Shown in pieces: positions 51,891-59,105 of a stretch of DNA of 59,105 bases. How positions within the stretch are numbered: position 1 is the first letter of the stretch; each line of letters starts with the position of its first letter. The translations under genes and the position numbers were made by a program. The DNA is taken from positions 1 to 59,105 of the forward strand of contig CAVIIZ010000004.1 of the NCBI GenBank assembly GCA_963642995.1, read 5' to 3'. Source of the DNA: CAVAWX01 sp963642995 (GTDB lineage Bacteria > Actinomycetota > Coriobacteriia > Coriobacteriales > QAMH01). The notes under the pieces are model-generated. The model saw nothing but the letters and a program-made list of their open reading frames with translations, was not told the origin of the DNA and ran no database searches.

Positions 51891-52871
51891 CTACTCCTTC
51901 CTGCCGATGGTCTGGATGGCCGCGTCGAGCTTGCTCGCGAAGTTGCTGACCGGCGCCTCGACGAAATCCGGGTCGACCGAGTCGTCGTCGCCGCGGCGTA
52001 TGAGCGTGCCCACGCCCTCGTCGGTGAATATCTCCAGCACCAGCGCGTGCGGCATCGTGCCGTTGATGATGTGCGCCTTTGCCACGCCGGCCGACAACGC
52101 CGTCACGCAGGCGTTTATCTTGGGGATCATGCCGGAAGACATCGTGGCGCCCTCCACCAGGTCGACGGCCTCGGACAAGGCCATGCGCGAGACGAGGGTG
52201 GACTTGTCGTCGAAGTCCGTGTAGAGGCCGTCCACGTCGGTGATGAAGACGATCTTCTGCGCGCCTATGCTCGCGGCCAGCTCGCCTGCCACCGTGTCGG
52301 CGTTGATGTTGTAGTCGCCGTCGGCGCCGTAGCCCACCGTCGCTATGACGGGAATGTAGTCGGCGGCGAGCAGGTCTTCGACCAGGCAGGTGTTCACGGC
52401 CTCGACGCGCCCCACGCGCCCGAGCGCGTCGGCGTCCAGGGGCTGCGCCTGGATGATCTTCGCGTCTGCGCCGTTCAATCCCACGGCGATGGCCCCGTGC
52501 CTGTTCACGGCGGCGACGAGCTCTTGGTTCACCTGCCCCACGAGCGTCATCTTCACCACCTCCATCGTGGCCTCGTCGGTGACGCGCTGGCCGCCCTCGA
52601 AACGGGTGGGGATGTCGAGACGCGAGAGCATGCCGTTGATGGCAGGCCCTCCGCCATGCACGATGATGGGGCTGGCGCCCATGAGCTTGAGCAAGATGAT
52701 GTCGTCGACCACCGCGTCGCGCAAAGGCCCGGATTGCATGGCCGCGCCGCCGTATTTGATCACGACCGTCTTGCCCGTGATGTCTTCTATCCAGGGCAGC
52801 GCCTCTATCAAGACCTTCGCGCGCGCCTCGAGGGAAAGCGCGGTCGTGCCTGCCTGCTCGCGAAACTTCAT
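51891..52871 (-). CDS. argB: Acetylglutamate kinase
   Basis: The 326-residue amino-acid kinase phosphorylates N-acetylglutamate. ATP and substrate motifs are VVIKYGGAAM (Lys39), PIIVHGGGPAING and GLNGADAKII, with YNINADTVAGELA and VFITDVDGLY later. It has the N-terminal helix (about 1-25) typical of arginine-inhibited hexameric forms, so feedback control is likely. The last ~30 residues extend beyond the usual end. It lies 21 bases after argJ and three bases before argD. Confidence 0.95.
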   Translation of the reverse strand: MKFREQAGTTALSLEARAKVLIEALPWIEDITGKTVVIKYGGAAMQSGPLRDAVVDDIILLKLMGASPIIVHGGGPAINGMLSRLDIPTRFEGGQRVTDEATMEVVKMTLVGQVNQELVAAVNRHGAIAVGLNGADAKIIQAQPLDADALGRVGRVEAVNTCLVEDLLAADYIPVIATVGYGADGDYNINADTVAGELAASIGAQKIVFITDVDGLYTDFDDKSTLVSRMALSEAVDLVEGATMSSGMIPKINACVTALSAGVAKAHIINGTMPHALVLEIFTDEGVGTLIRRGDDDSVDPDFVEAPVSNFASKLDAAIQTIGRKE

Positions 52872-52892
52872 ACGCGTGCGCCCTCCTTTTTC

Positions 52893-54158
52893 CTAGCTGC
52901 GGTAGTCGGCGTTGATGTGGATGTAGTCGTGGGTGAGGTCGCAGGTCCACACGCGCGCGCGCCCGCCGCCCTCGTGGAAGTTCACGTCGATGGCGATCTC
53001 GTCGCGCTCGAAGCGCTCTCGCGCCTCCTCTTCGGAAAACGGCTGCGCAAGCCCCGCCCGGCACACGGGCAGCCCCATGATGTCGATATCGCAGCGCTCC
53101 TGGACGAAATCCGCGCCCGACTTGCCCGCGGCGGCGGCGATGCGCCCCCAGTTGCAATCGCGGCCGGCGATGGCGGTCTTCACCAGCGGAGAATTGGCGA
53201 TGGCGCGGGCTGCCAGCTCGGCGTCGGCTGCGTTGCGCGCGCCGCGCACGCAGACGGTGACGAGCTTGGTCGCGCCCTCGCCGTCCGCCGCTATCTGCCG
53301 GGCCAGGTCCTCGCAGGTCGCCCGCAAGGCCGCCGCGAAGATGGAAAAGCGCCCGTCGTCGGCAGACTCGATCGCCGGGGCATGCGCCGCGCCGGCTGCC
53401 AGCAAGAAGACGCTGTCGTTGGTGGAGGTGTCGGAATCCACGGTGACCTTGTTGAAGGAGACGTCCACCGCCTGTTTCAGCGCAAGGGCCGCGACGGGCG
53501 CGGAGACGGGCACGTCGGCCGTGAGCACGGCCAGCATCGTGGCCATGTCCGGCGAGATCATGCCCGAGCCCTTGCACATGCCGCCCACCGTGCAGGCCCG
53601 CCCGTCCAGCTCGAAGGAGACGGCGCATTCCTTGGGGTGGGTGTCGGTGGTCATGATGGCGCATGCCGCGTCGTGGGCCGCCTCGGGCGTGGGGGCGGCG
53701 GCCTCGGCCAGCAACGGCACCCCCTCGGTGAAAGGCGAGGGGGACAAGGGCACGCCGATGACGCCCGTGGAGGCGACGAAGACCTCTGCGGCATCGCAGC
53801 CAAGGGATTTCGCCACGCAGGCGGCGCTGTGCCGCGCCACGTCCATGCCGGGCTGCCCGGTCGCGGCGTTCGCGTTGCCCGAGTTCAAGAGCACCGCACG
53901 CGCCTTGCCCCGTGCGGCCACCTCGCGCGAGAGCGCCACGGGGGCGGCGGCGAACCTGTTCTTGGTGAAGACGCCCGCCGCACAGGCAAGCCCCTCGTCG
54001 GCGACGACGAGAGCGGCGTCGAGGCGGCCCGGGTTCTTGCGAAAGCCCAGATGCAAGCCGGATGCGGAAAAGCCGGACGCGGCGCAAACCCCGCCGTCTG
54101 CATAGGAGAGCCTCGGGTCGGGCAGGGGCGCGTGCTCTATCTTCGTGTGCTGTTCCAT
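52893..54158 (-). CDS. argJ: Glutamate N-acetyltransferase / amino-acid acetyltransferase
   Basis: The 421-residue precursor cuts itself into two chains before a conserved Thr, here Thr207 in PDMATMLAVLTAD; CKGSGMISP precedes it. It recycles the acetyl group from acetylornithine to glutamate and may also use acetyl-CoA, which would make a separate argA unnecessary. Other motifs are NSGNANAATG and FNKVTVDSDTSTND, and the C-terminus ends INADYRS. ATG 54158 is the first in-frame start and has a weak ribosome binding site. It is the first gene of argJBDFRG, behind a promoter with an inverted repeat. Confidence 0.95.
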   Translation of the reverse strand: MEQHTKIEHAPLPDPRLSYADGGVCAASGFSASGLHLGFRKNPGRLDAALVVADEGLACAAGVFTKNRFAAAPVALSREVAARGKARAVLLNSGNANAATGQPGMDVARHSAACVAKSLGCDAAEVFVASTGVIGVPLSPSPFTEGVPLLAEAAAPTPEAAHDAACAIMTTDTHPKECAVSFELDGRACTVGGMCKGSGMISPDMATMLAVLTADVPVSAPVAALALKQAVDVSFNKVTVDSDTSTNDSVFLLAAGAAHAPAIESADDGRFSIFAAALRATCEDLARQIAADGEGATKLVTVCVRGARNAADAELAARAIANSPLVKTAIAGRDCNWGRIAAAAGKSGADFVQERCDIDIMGLPVCRAGLAQPFSEEEARERFERDEIAIDVNFHEGGGRARVWTCDLTHDYIHINADYRS

Positions 54159-54190
54159 AATGGCCGCATTGTGCGCTTGCCGGCATCGGT

Positions 54191-54238
54191 TTTCAATAAT
54201 TATTTTGAAATATGCGAAAATACTGCATGATTTGGCAA
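54191..54238 (-). promoter_or_regulatory. argJ promoter with ARG-box-like inverted repeat
   Basis: On the minus strand TTGCCA (54233-54238) and CATATT (around 54208-54214) form a -35/-10 pair with about 18 bases between. A perfect inverted repeat, TTTCAA and TTGAAA with an 8-base AT spacer, covers 54191-54210, overlapping the expected transcription start. AT-rich palindromes of this size are typical ArgR targets, and the AT content stands out strongly from the surroundings. Binding by the ArgR encoded in this operon is inference. Confidence 0.55.
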
Positions 54239-54349
54239 AAATATTCACTATACGTGCAAGAAACGAGCCCATACGCAAGGGGGACGCATGGGCGATGCGG
54301 CGCGGCGGCAGGCGGCGCGCATCCGGCGGGCAGGCCGCGGGAAGGCGCC

Positions 54350-55585
54350 CTACCCGACGTCGAGGCCGTCCGGCCGCACGACGGAGCCGGTGCCCGTGGC
54401 CAGCGCCATCGTGTCGCGCGCGATCATCAGCTCCTCGTTGGTGGGCACGACGAGCAGCTTCACCTTCGATCGCGCGTCCGATATGACGCGCTCGGCGCCT
54501 TCCACCTTGTTGGCCTGGTAGTCGACGATGATGCCCAGGGCCTCCATGCCGCCCAAGATCATGCGCCGCATGCGCTCGCAATGCTCGCCGATGCCGCCTG
54601 CAAACGATATCGCGTCCACGCCGCCCATGATGGCGATGTAGGAGCCGATCATCTTCTTCACGCTGTGCGCGTACATATCGTAGGCCAGCGTCGCGCGCTT
54701 GTGCCCGGCGATGGTGGCGGCCTTGATGACGCGCAGGTCGTTGGAGAGGCCGGATATGCCCAGCAACCCGGACTCGCGGTTCATCAGCTCGTTTATCTCG
54801 TGGGGAGTGTAGCCTTCCTGCTCCATCAGGTAGGTGACGATGGCCGGGTCGATGTCGCCGCAGCGCGTGCCCATCATCACGCCGCCGAGCGGGGTGAAGC
54901 CCATGGACGTGTCCACGCTCATGCCGTGGTCGACCGCCGTGAGCGAGCAGCCGTTGCCCAGGTGGCAGGTGATCAGCTTCAGGTCGGCCACGTCGGCGTC
55001 GAGCAGCTCGGCGGTGCGCCGCGCGATGTAGCGGTGCGAGGTGCCGTGCGCGCCGTAGCGGCGTATGCCGAAGCGTCCGTAGAACTCGTAGGGCAGCGCG
55101 TACATGTAGGCGTACGGCTGCATGCTCTGGTGGAAGGCCGTGTCGAAGACGACGGCGTGCGGCACGTCGCCCATGAGCTTCATGCACGCGCGTATGCACG
55201 AGAGCGCAGGCGGGTTGTGCAGGGGCGCGAGTTCCGAGCACAGCTCGATGTCGCGGATGACTCCGTCGTCTACCAGCACCGACTCGCTGAATTTCTCGCC
55301 GCCGTGCACGATGCGGTGCCCCACGGCGTCTATCTCGGAGAGGCTGGAGAGGCTGGCCTGCCCGCCGTCGGTCAAGGCCTCGATCACGGCGCGTATCGCG
55401 TCCAGGTGCTCGTCCATGGGGCGCTCGACGACGTTGTAGCCGCATGTGCCGCGCCATATCTTGATAAACGATCCGGGCTCGCCGATTTTCTCGCACAGGC
55501 CCTTTGCGACGACGCTCTCGTCGCTCATGTCGATGACCTGGTATTTCAGCGAGGAGCTGCCCGCGTTGACGACCAGAACCTTCAT
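54350..55585 (-). CDS. ackA: Acetate kinase
   Basis: The 411-residue enzyme makes ATP and acetate from acetyl phosphate, the last step of acetate fermentation. Motifs are NAGSSSLKYQ (7-16), AVGHRIVHGGE, VVFDTAFHQSM, HLGNGCSLTA and FAGGIGEH, all intact. Length is normal. pta, often next to ackA, is not in the window; arginine genes lie downstream and a HIT gene upstream. A promoter candidate (TTTACC at 55724-55729 and GAAAAT at 55700-55705, minus strand, 18 bases apart) lies upstream. Confidence 0.97.
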   Translation of the reverse strand: MKVLVVNAGSSSLKYQVIDMSDESVVAKGLCEKIGEPGSFIKIWRGTCGYNVVERPMDEHLDAIRAVIEALTDGGQASLSSLSEIDAVGHRIVHGGEKFSESVLVDDGVIRDIELCSELAPLHNPPALSCIRACMKLMGDVPHAVVFDTAFHQSMQPYAYMYALPYEFYGRFGIRRYGAHGTSHRYIARRTAELLDADVADLKLITCHLGNGCSLTAVDHGMSVDTSMGFTPLGGVMMGTRCGDIDPAIVTYLMEQEGYTPHEINELMNRESGLLGISGLSNDLRVIKAATIAGHKRATLAYDMYAHSVKKMIGSYIAIMGGVDAISFAGGIGEHCERMRRMILGGMEALGIIVDYQANKVEGAERVISDARSKVKLLVVPTNEELMIARDTMALATGTGSVVRPDGLDVG

Positions 55586-55699
55586 GCAGCGCTTGCCCCC
55601 TCTCGCCTTGCAGCGCTCGGACGTGGACTTCGGTTCCCCTTCTCCCAGGGCGGATGCGCCATGTGCGTGCGGCGCGCCCTTCTTGCCATTCGAGGGGAC

Positions 55700-55729
55700 A
55701 TTTTCCCACGCGCGAAGCGAAAGGGTAAA
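55700..55729 (-). promoter_or_regulatory. Candidate ackA promoter
   Basis: On the minus strand TTTACC (55724-55729) is followed after 18 bases by GAAAAT (55700-55705), each matching consensus in four of six bases, about 115 bases upstream of ackA. It lies in the 264-base gap between the HIT gene and ackA; no gene is seen in that gap. Confidence 0.35.
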
Positions 55730-55849
55730 CAGCTAGTCAGCCGAACGGCGCGGCGTGCGCGAGGGCGGCGCCGCGGGCGGCATGCGGCACGGGCGACGTG
55801 TGGCATGCGCCGCGCTTGCGACAGGAGGTGCAGGCGAAAGGCACGCGCC

Positions 55850-56203
55850 CTACTTCTCGGGAAACATCCCCTCGGGCATCTTCTCGCCGCCGCACACGTG
55901 CACATGCCAGTGCTTCACCGTCTGCGAGGCGTCCTCGCCGGTGTTCACGATCAGGCGAAAGCCGTCCTCGGCGATGCCGCAGATGCCGGCCACCTTCACA
56001 GCCGCATCGAAAAGGCGCCCCTTCAACTCGGTCGGCACGCCGTCGGCGATCGAGGCGTAGTGGTCCTTGGGCACCACCAGCACGTGCACGGGCGTCTGCG
56101 GGCTCGCGTCCTTGAACGCGGCGCACAGCTCGTCTTCGTAGACCATGTCCGTCGCCATCTCGCCGTTTGCTATCTTGCAGAAAATGCAGTTCTCGTCTTT
56201 CAC
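55850..56203 (-). CDS. HIT-family nucleotide hydrolase
   Basis: The 117-residue protein is a histidine triad protein of the Hint branch, which hydrolyses AMP-linked compounds such as purine phosphoramidates. The triad is HWHVHV with His98, His100 and His102; DENCIFCKI at the start has the two cysteines that, with histidines, often bind zinc. Length and order are normal for Hint proteins. Physiological substrate unknown. It follows xseB by 92 bases. Confidence 0.93.
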   Translation of the reverse strand: MKDENCIFCKIANGEMATDMVYEDELCAAFKDASPQTPVHVLVVPKDHYASIADGVPTELKGRLFDAAVKVAGICGIAEDGFRLIVNTGEDASQTVKHWHVHVCGGEKMPEGMFPEK

Positions 56204-56295
56204 GGTGAATTTCCCTTCTCGCTCGCCTTCTCCATCTGCCCGCTCGCCCGCCCGCCTGCGCCATGCACCGGACGGACGTTTGCGCCGGACGGGCC

Positions 56296-56565
56296 CTAGC
56301 TGAGCTTCGTGTCTATCTCGCCGGTGTCGGCATCGTCGAGCTTGCCCATCAGCTCGGTGATGGTGAGCTGCGCGGTGTCGAGGCGCTTTTGCAGGTCGGC
56401 CAGCACCTCCACCCCCAGTTTGTAGCTCTCGATGCTGTCCTCCAGCTCCAGCTGGTTGCTCTCCAGCTGCCCCACGATGCCCTCAAGCTTCTCCAGACCC
56501 TGCCTGAAGCTCATGGCCTCGATTTCCTCTTTGCTCATCTGCATGCTCTTTTTCGCTTCCGCCAT
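56296..56565 (-). CDS. xseB: Exodeoxyribonuclease VII small subunit
   Basis: The 89-residue helical protein has MSFRQGLEKLEGIVGQLESN and SYKLGVEVLADLQKRLDTA, the XseB pattern. Several XseB chains bind one XseA to form the nuclease that degrades single-stranded DNA. The C-terminal ~15 residues are acidic. It follows xseA by 73 bases. Confidence 0.95.
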   Translation of the reverse strand: MAEAKKSMQMSKEEIEAMSFRQGLEKLEGIVGQLESNQLELEDSIESYKLGVEVLADLQKRLDTAQLTITELMGKLDDADTGEIDTKLS

Positions 56566-56638
56566 CTTGCCCTCCTATCGTCTCGGCCACCCTTTTTCGC
56601 AAAGCGCGGCAGGGGCGGCTCTTTTTTGCCTGCCTCGG

Positions 56639-58147
56639 CTAACTCGCCTTTTGCACTTCGTCTACCGTGCACGCCAGCTGCCCGTCGCGCAGCTGCACCC
56701 GCACCGCATCACCCGGCGCGGCCTTGCCCACGCTGTCCACGATGGTCTTTCCGTCGCGCGCGTAGGTGATGGAATAGCCGCGCGAGAGCGTCTTCAGGGG
56801 ACTGAGCGCGTCAAGGCGCGCCGCATGCACCGCAACCTGGGCGCGGGCAGCTTCCACTACGGCAGGCCCTGCGCGAAGGAGCGCCTCTTGCGAGCTGCGC
56901 AGCTCGCGGGTCTCTGCCTTTCCGAGCGCCGTCCCCGCCGACATCAAGCGCTGTCGGGCAAGTTCGAGGCGCCGCGCATCGCGCTCCAAAACCGCAGGCG
57001 CAAGCCGAACCAGGCGCCCGGCGGCCAGTTCCACGCGCTGCTCGTCGCGGGCAAGCGCGTCGGGGATGGCGCGGGACAGACGCATGGACAGCTCGTCGAG
57101 GGACTGCGCGAAAGACCCCAACACATAACGCTCGTCTTGCCATACGGGGCGCAGGCGCACCCTGTCCAGGCGGTGCGCGGCAGCCTCCAGGCGGTGTACG
57201 AGGGCCTGGGCAAGCAGCCGTTTCGCGTTGGCCACCTTCGAGCCCAGCTCGTCGGCAGAGATCCTCGTCGCGCCTTCAGCCGCCGTGGACGGCGTGGAGC
57301 AGCGCAGGTCGGCCACCATGTCGCAGATGGAGTTGTCGGGCTCGTGACCTATACCTGTGACGACGGGCACGGGGCAGGCCGCCACCGTGCGCGCGAGGCC
57401 CTCGTCATTGAAGGGCATGAGCGCCTCGTAGCTGCCGCCGCCGCGTACGAGCAAGACCACGTCGGGCGCAGGGCGCGCAGAGGCGACGGCCTCGATCGCC
57501 GCCGACATCTGGGCGGGCGCGTCGTCGCCTTCCACTTTCACCCCGAAAAACAGCAGTTCGGCCAGAGGGTAGCGTCGGCGCAGGGTGCGGACGACGTCGT
57601 GGACCGCCTTGCCGTGCGGGCTGGTGACAAGCGCGATACGGCGCGGCAGGGCGGGGATGCGGCGCTTGCGCGACGGATCCATCAGGCCTTCCGCTTTAAG
57701 CTTTGCCGCGATGCGCGCCACCTGCACGCGCAAATCGCCCTCGCCGGCAAGCGCCAGGCGCGAGACGGAGAACTGGAGGGAGCCGCGGGCGGGGTAGGCG
57801 CTGAAACGCCCTTCCATCTCGACGAGCATGCCCTGCGCCAAGGCCACGCCGCTTGCCCTGTAGACGTTGCGCCACATGATGCACGGCATGCTGGCCTTCT
57901 CGTCGCGCACGTCGAAATAGACGGCTTTGTAGCGCGCAGCATCCGTGACCTGCGAGACCTCGCCAATCACGCGCAAGCGTATCTGCTCCAAGCCGCGTTT
58001 GGCCGCATCCATCGCCTGCGTGACGCTGCAAGCGCGGCCATCATCCTCCCCGCAAGAGGCGCCTGTCCGCGCGTCGGGTGCGGGAAAGCCCGCCGGCGCG
58101 TCCGGACGCCCCTCGAAAAAGGCGTTGTCCCCGTCTTCTGCGCGCAC
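56639..58147 (-). CDS. xseA: Exodeoxyribonuclease VII large subunit
   Basis: The 502-residue protein is the catalytic subunit of exonuclease VII. After a non-conserved ~40-residue start it has an OB-fold DNA-binding domain (about 50-145, VIGEVSQVTDA and YFDVRDEKA), the catalytic domain with ALVTSPHGKAVHDVVRTL, LLVRGGGSYEAL, VVTGIGHEPDNSICDMVAD and STPSTAAE, and a long Arg/Leu/Ala-rich coiled coil before the C-terminal GYSITYARDGK. The start is a GTG at 58147, nine bases after the metallopeptidase stop; the usual length is about 400-460, so a later start is possible but none has a better ribosome binding site. Confidence 0.93.
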   Translation of the reverse strand: MRAEDGDNAFFEGRPDAPAGFPAPDARTGASCGEDDGRACSVTQAMDAAKRGLEQIRLRVIGEVSQVTDAARYKAVYFDVRDEKASMPCIMWRNVYRASGVALAQGMLVEMEGRFSAYPARGSLQFSVSRLALAGEGDLRVQVARIAAKLKAEGLMDPSRKRRIPALPRRIALVTSPHGKAVHDVVRTLRRRYPLAELLFFGVKVEGDDAPAQMSAAIEAVASARPAPDVVLLVRGGGSYEALMPFNDEGLARTVAACPVPVVTGIGHEPDNSICDMVADLRCSTPSTAAEGATRISADELGSKVANAKRLLAQALVHRLEAAAHRLDRVRLRPVWQDERYVLGSFAQSLDELSMRLSRAIPDALARDEQRVELAAGRLVRLAPAVLERDARRLELARQRLMSAGTALGKAETRELRSSQEALLRAGPAVVEAARAQVAVHAARLDALSPLKTLSRGYSITYARDGKTIVDSVGKAAPGDAVRVQLRDGQLACTVDEVQKAS

Positions 58148-58156
58148 GGCCGGGCC

Positions 58157-58885
58157 CTAGTTCCTGCCGCGTGCGATGCCGATGTAGTAGAGCAGCTGCA
58201 TGAGCGAGGTGAGCGCCGAGGCCACGTAGGTGAGGGCCGCGGCCGTGAGGACGCGCCGCGCGCCGCCCGTGACCGACTCCGGCAACGCCGTGCCGATGCC
58301 GCCTGCCACCTGCGACCCCGCGCCGCCGGCGCTGATGTATTCCAGGCCGCGCCTGGAGGCGTTGAACTCGACGGGCAAAGTGACCAGGTGAAACAGCACC
58401 GAGAAGGCAAACAGCGCGATGCCCACCCAGATGAGGCCCGTCGCGTTCAAGAAGAAACCGAGCAAGAGCAGCCAGATCCACAGCGTGGAGCCGAAGTTGG
58501 CGACGGGCACGAGGGCCGTGCGCGCCCGCATGGGCATGTAGCCGCGTGCATGCTGGACCGCATGGCCGCACTCGTGGCAGGCGACCGCCAGGGCCGAGAC
58601 GCTCGTGGAGCCGTAGACGCCTTCGGAAAGGCGCACGACAGGGCCGCGCGGGTCGAAATGGTCCGAGAGGGTGCCCGCCACGCACTCCACGGGCACGTCG
58701 GACATGCCGTTGTCGTCGAGCATGCGCCGCGCGACCTGGGCTCCCGTCATGCCCGTCTTGTTGTCGCGGTGCGAGTACTTGCTGTACGAGCGGCTGATGA
58801 AGGCCTGGGTGCAAAAGCCCAAGACGAGGCTGACCAGCACCATGGCGATGTAGCCGGAGTTCATGCCCAGAAAAGAGGCGCTCAT
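58157..58885 (-). CDS. Membrane zinc metallopeptidase, YugP/DUF family
   Basis: The 242-residue membrane protein has a first helix at about 9-30, the zinc motif HECGH at 104-108 (CHECGHAVQHARGY), and three or four more hydrophobic segments (about 125-165 and 205-235). LPVEFNASRRGLEYI near 175 is a conserved family segment. This is the YugP-like putative neutral zinc metallopeptidase family; substrates are unknown. It lies upstream of xseA with nine bases between, and after a cell-wall-binding protein gene. Confidence 0.9.
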   Translation of the reverse strand: MSASFLGMNSGYIAMVLVSLVLGFCTQAFISRSYSKYSHRDNKTGMTGAQVARRMLDDNGMSDVPVECVAGTLSDHFDPRGPVVRLSEGVYGSTSVSALAVACHECGHAVQHARGYMPMRARTALVPVANFGSTLWIWLLLLGFFLNATGLIWVGIALFAFSVLFHLVTLPVEFNASRRGLEYISAGGAGSQVAGGIGTALPESVTGGARRVLTAAALTYVASALTSLMQLLYYIGIARGRN

Positions 58886-58931
58886 GTTCCGTATCCTTTC
58901 ACACAGACGCCGCGCGCGGAGGGCGGCTCTC

Positions 58932-59105
58932 CTACCCTGCGACGACCTTGTTCCACGAGGTGGAATCTATAGCGGAGGTCCCACCGAAAACATAGCACCA
59001 CTGCCGCAGGTTGTTCCTGTTCGGCTTCACGACCTTGTCGACGTTGTTGGAGTTCTTGTCGTCGGCCAAGATCAGGATCGAGTTGTTCTTGCCGCACAGG
59101 GCGGC
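58932..59105 (-). CDS. C-terminus of a cell-wall-binding-repeat protein (cut by window edge)
   Basis: The last 57 codons of a gene that starts beyond the window are read on the minus strand and end with TAG at 58932. The segment contains AALCGKNNSILILADDKNS, then WCYVFGGTSAIDSTSWN and VVAG at the end, the pattern of the C-terminal cell wall binding repeat 2 (CW_binding_2) module that holds secreted proteins to the Gram-positive wall. The rest of the protein, and its function, cannot be seen. It lies 46 bases upstream of the metallopeptidase gene. Confidence 0.7.
   Translation of the reverse strand, partial: AALCGKNNSILILADDKNSNNVDKVVKPNRNNLRQWCYVFGGTSAIDSTSWNKVVAG

Overview
This window looks like chromosomal DNA of a high-GC actinobacterium of class Coriobacteriia, most likely family Eggerthellaceae. 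The basis is a G+C content that by eye is near two thirds, strong GGAGG ribosome binding sites, TACAAT/TATACT-like -10 boxes, a Rho factor with a long disordered N-terminal insert, a GlnR-like regulator next to glnA, and large secreted proteins at both ends, one carrying a cell-wall-binding-repeat signature. Genus was not determined. Most genes lie on the minus strand; the exceptions are the Fe-S protein, a small membrane protein, argC, the deacetylase, rsmE-mtaB, one SDR gene and tRNA-Ser.

Layout from left to right. Positions 1-4095 hold the N-terminal 1365 residues of a large modular secreted protein (cut by the window edge). 4371-6241 holds an intact AAA_14/DUF4143 ATPase gene and the 3' remnant of a second one, each preceded by short-period tandem repeats. 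6426-10233 is a nitrogen/amino-acid block: a small membrane peptide, an NSS amino-acid transporter, an atypical OmpR/GlnR-like regulator and glnA. 10434-12304 is a polyferredoxin-like protein and a membrane-anchored protein of unknown function. 12389-18174 contains rsmJ, cysK, class III fructose-bisphosphatase, type 2 argC and a membrane-anchored polysaccharide deacetylase. 18264-23325 contains rho and a transaldolase (translationally coupled), diverging from rsmE-mtaB. 23404-27051 contains a degenerate SDR, rubrerythrin, a PiT phosphate transporter with a Pho-box-like array, and an SDR oxidoreductase.

27188-34909 is one compact minus-strand operon read der-plsY-rpe-cysteine desulfurase-PHP phosphatase-Nif3-zinc-ribbon protein-coaBC, with several 4-base start/stop overlaps. 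A tRNA-Ser(UGA) lies at 35130-35220. 35301-47609 is the S10-spc ribosomal protein cluster, read rplC-D-W-B-rpsS-rplV-rpsC-rplP-rpmC-rpsQ-rplN-X-E-rpsN-H-rplF-R-rpsE-rpmD-rplO-secY-adk-map. It is broken at both ends: rpsJ is missing before rplC (argG is there instead) and the infA-rpmJ-rpsM-rpsK-rpoA group is missing after map. Two terminator-like hairpins lie inside the cluster.

48061-54158 is an arginine operon read argJ-B-D-F-R-G, with an inverted repeat over the predicted argJ start of transcription. 54350-58885 contains ackA, a HIT protein, xseB, xseA and a membrane zinc metallopeptidase. The last 174 bases are the C-terminus of another cell-wall-binding protein.

Taken together the window is mainly housekeeping: translation, arginine, cysteine and glutamine synthesis, acetate production, central sugar phosphate metabolism. 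The accessory-looking parts are the surface proteins, the AAA_14 pair and the small hypotheticals. No insertion sequence, prophage, CRISPR array or rRNA gene was seen. All similarity statements come from reading the sequence; no database was searched.
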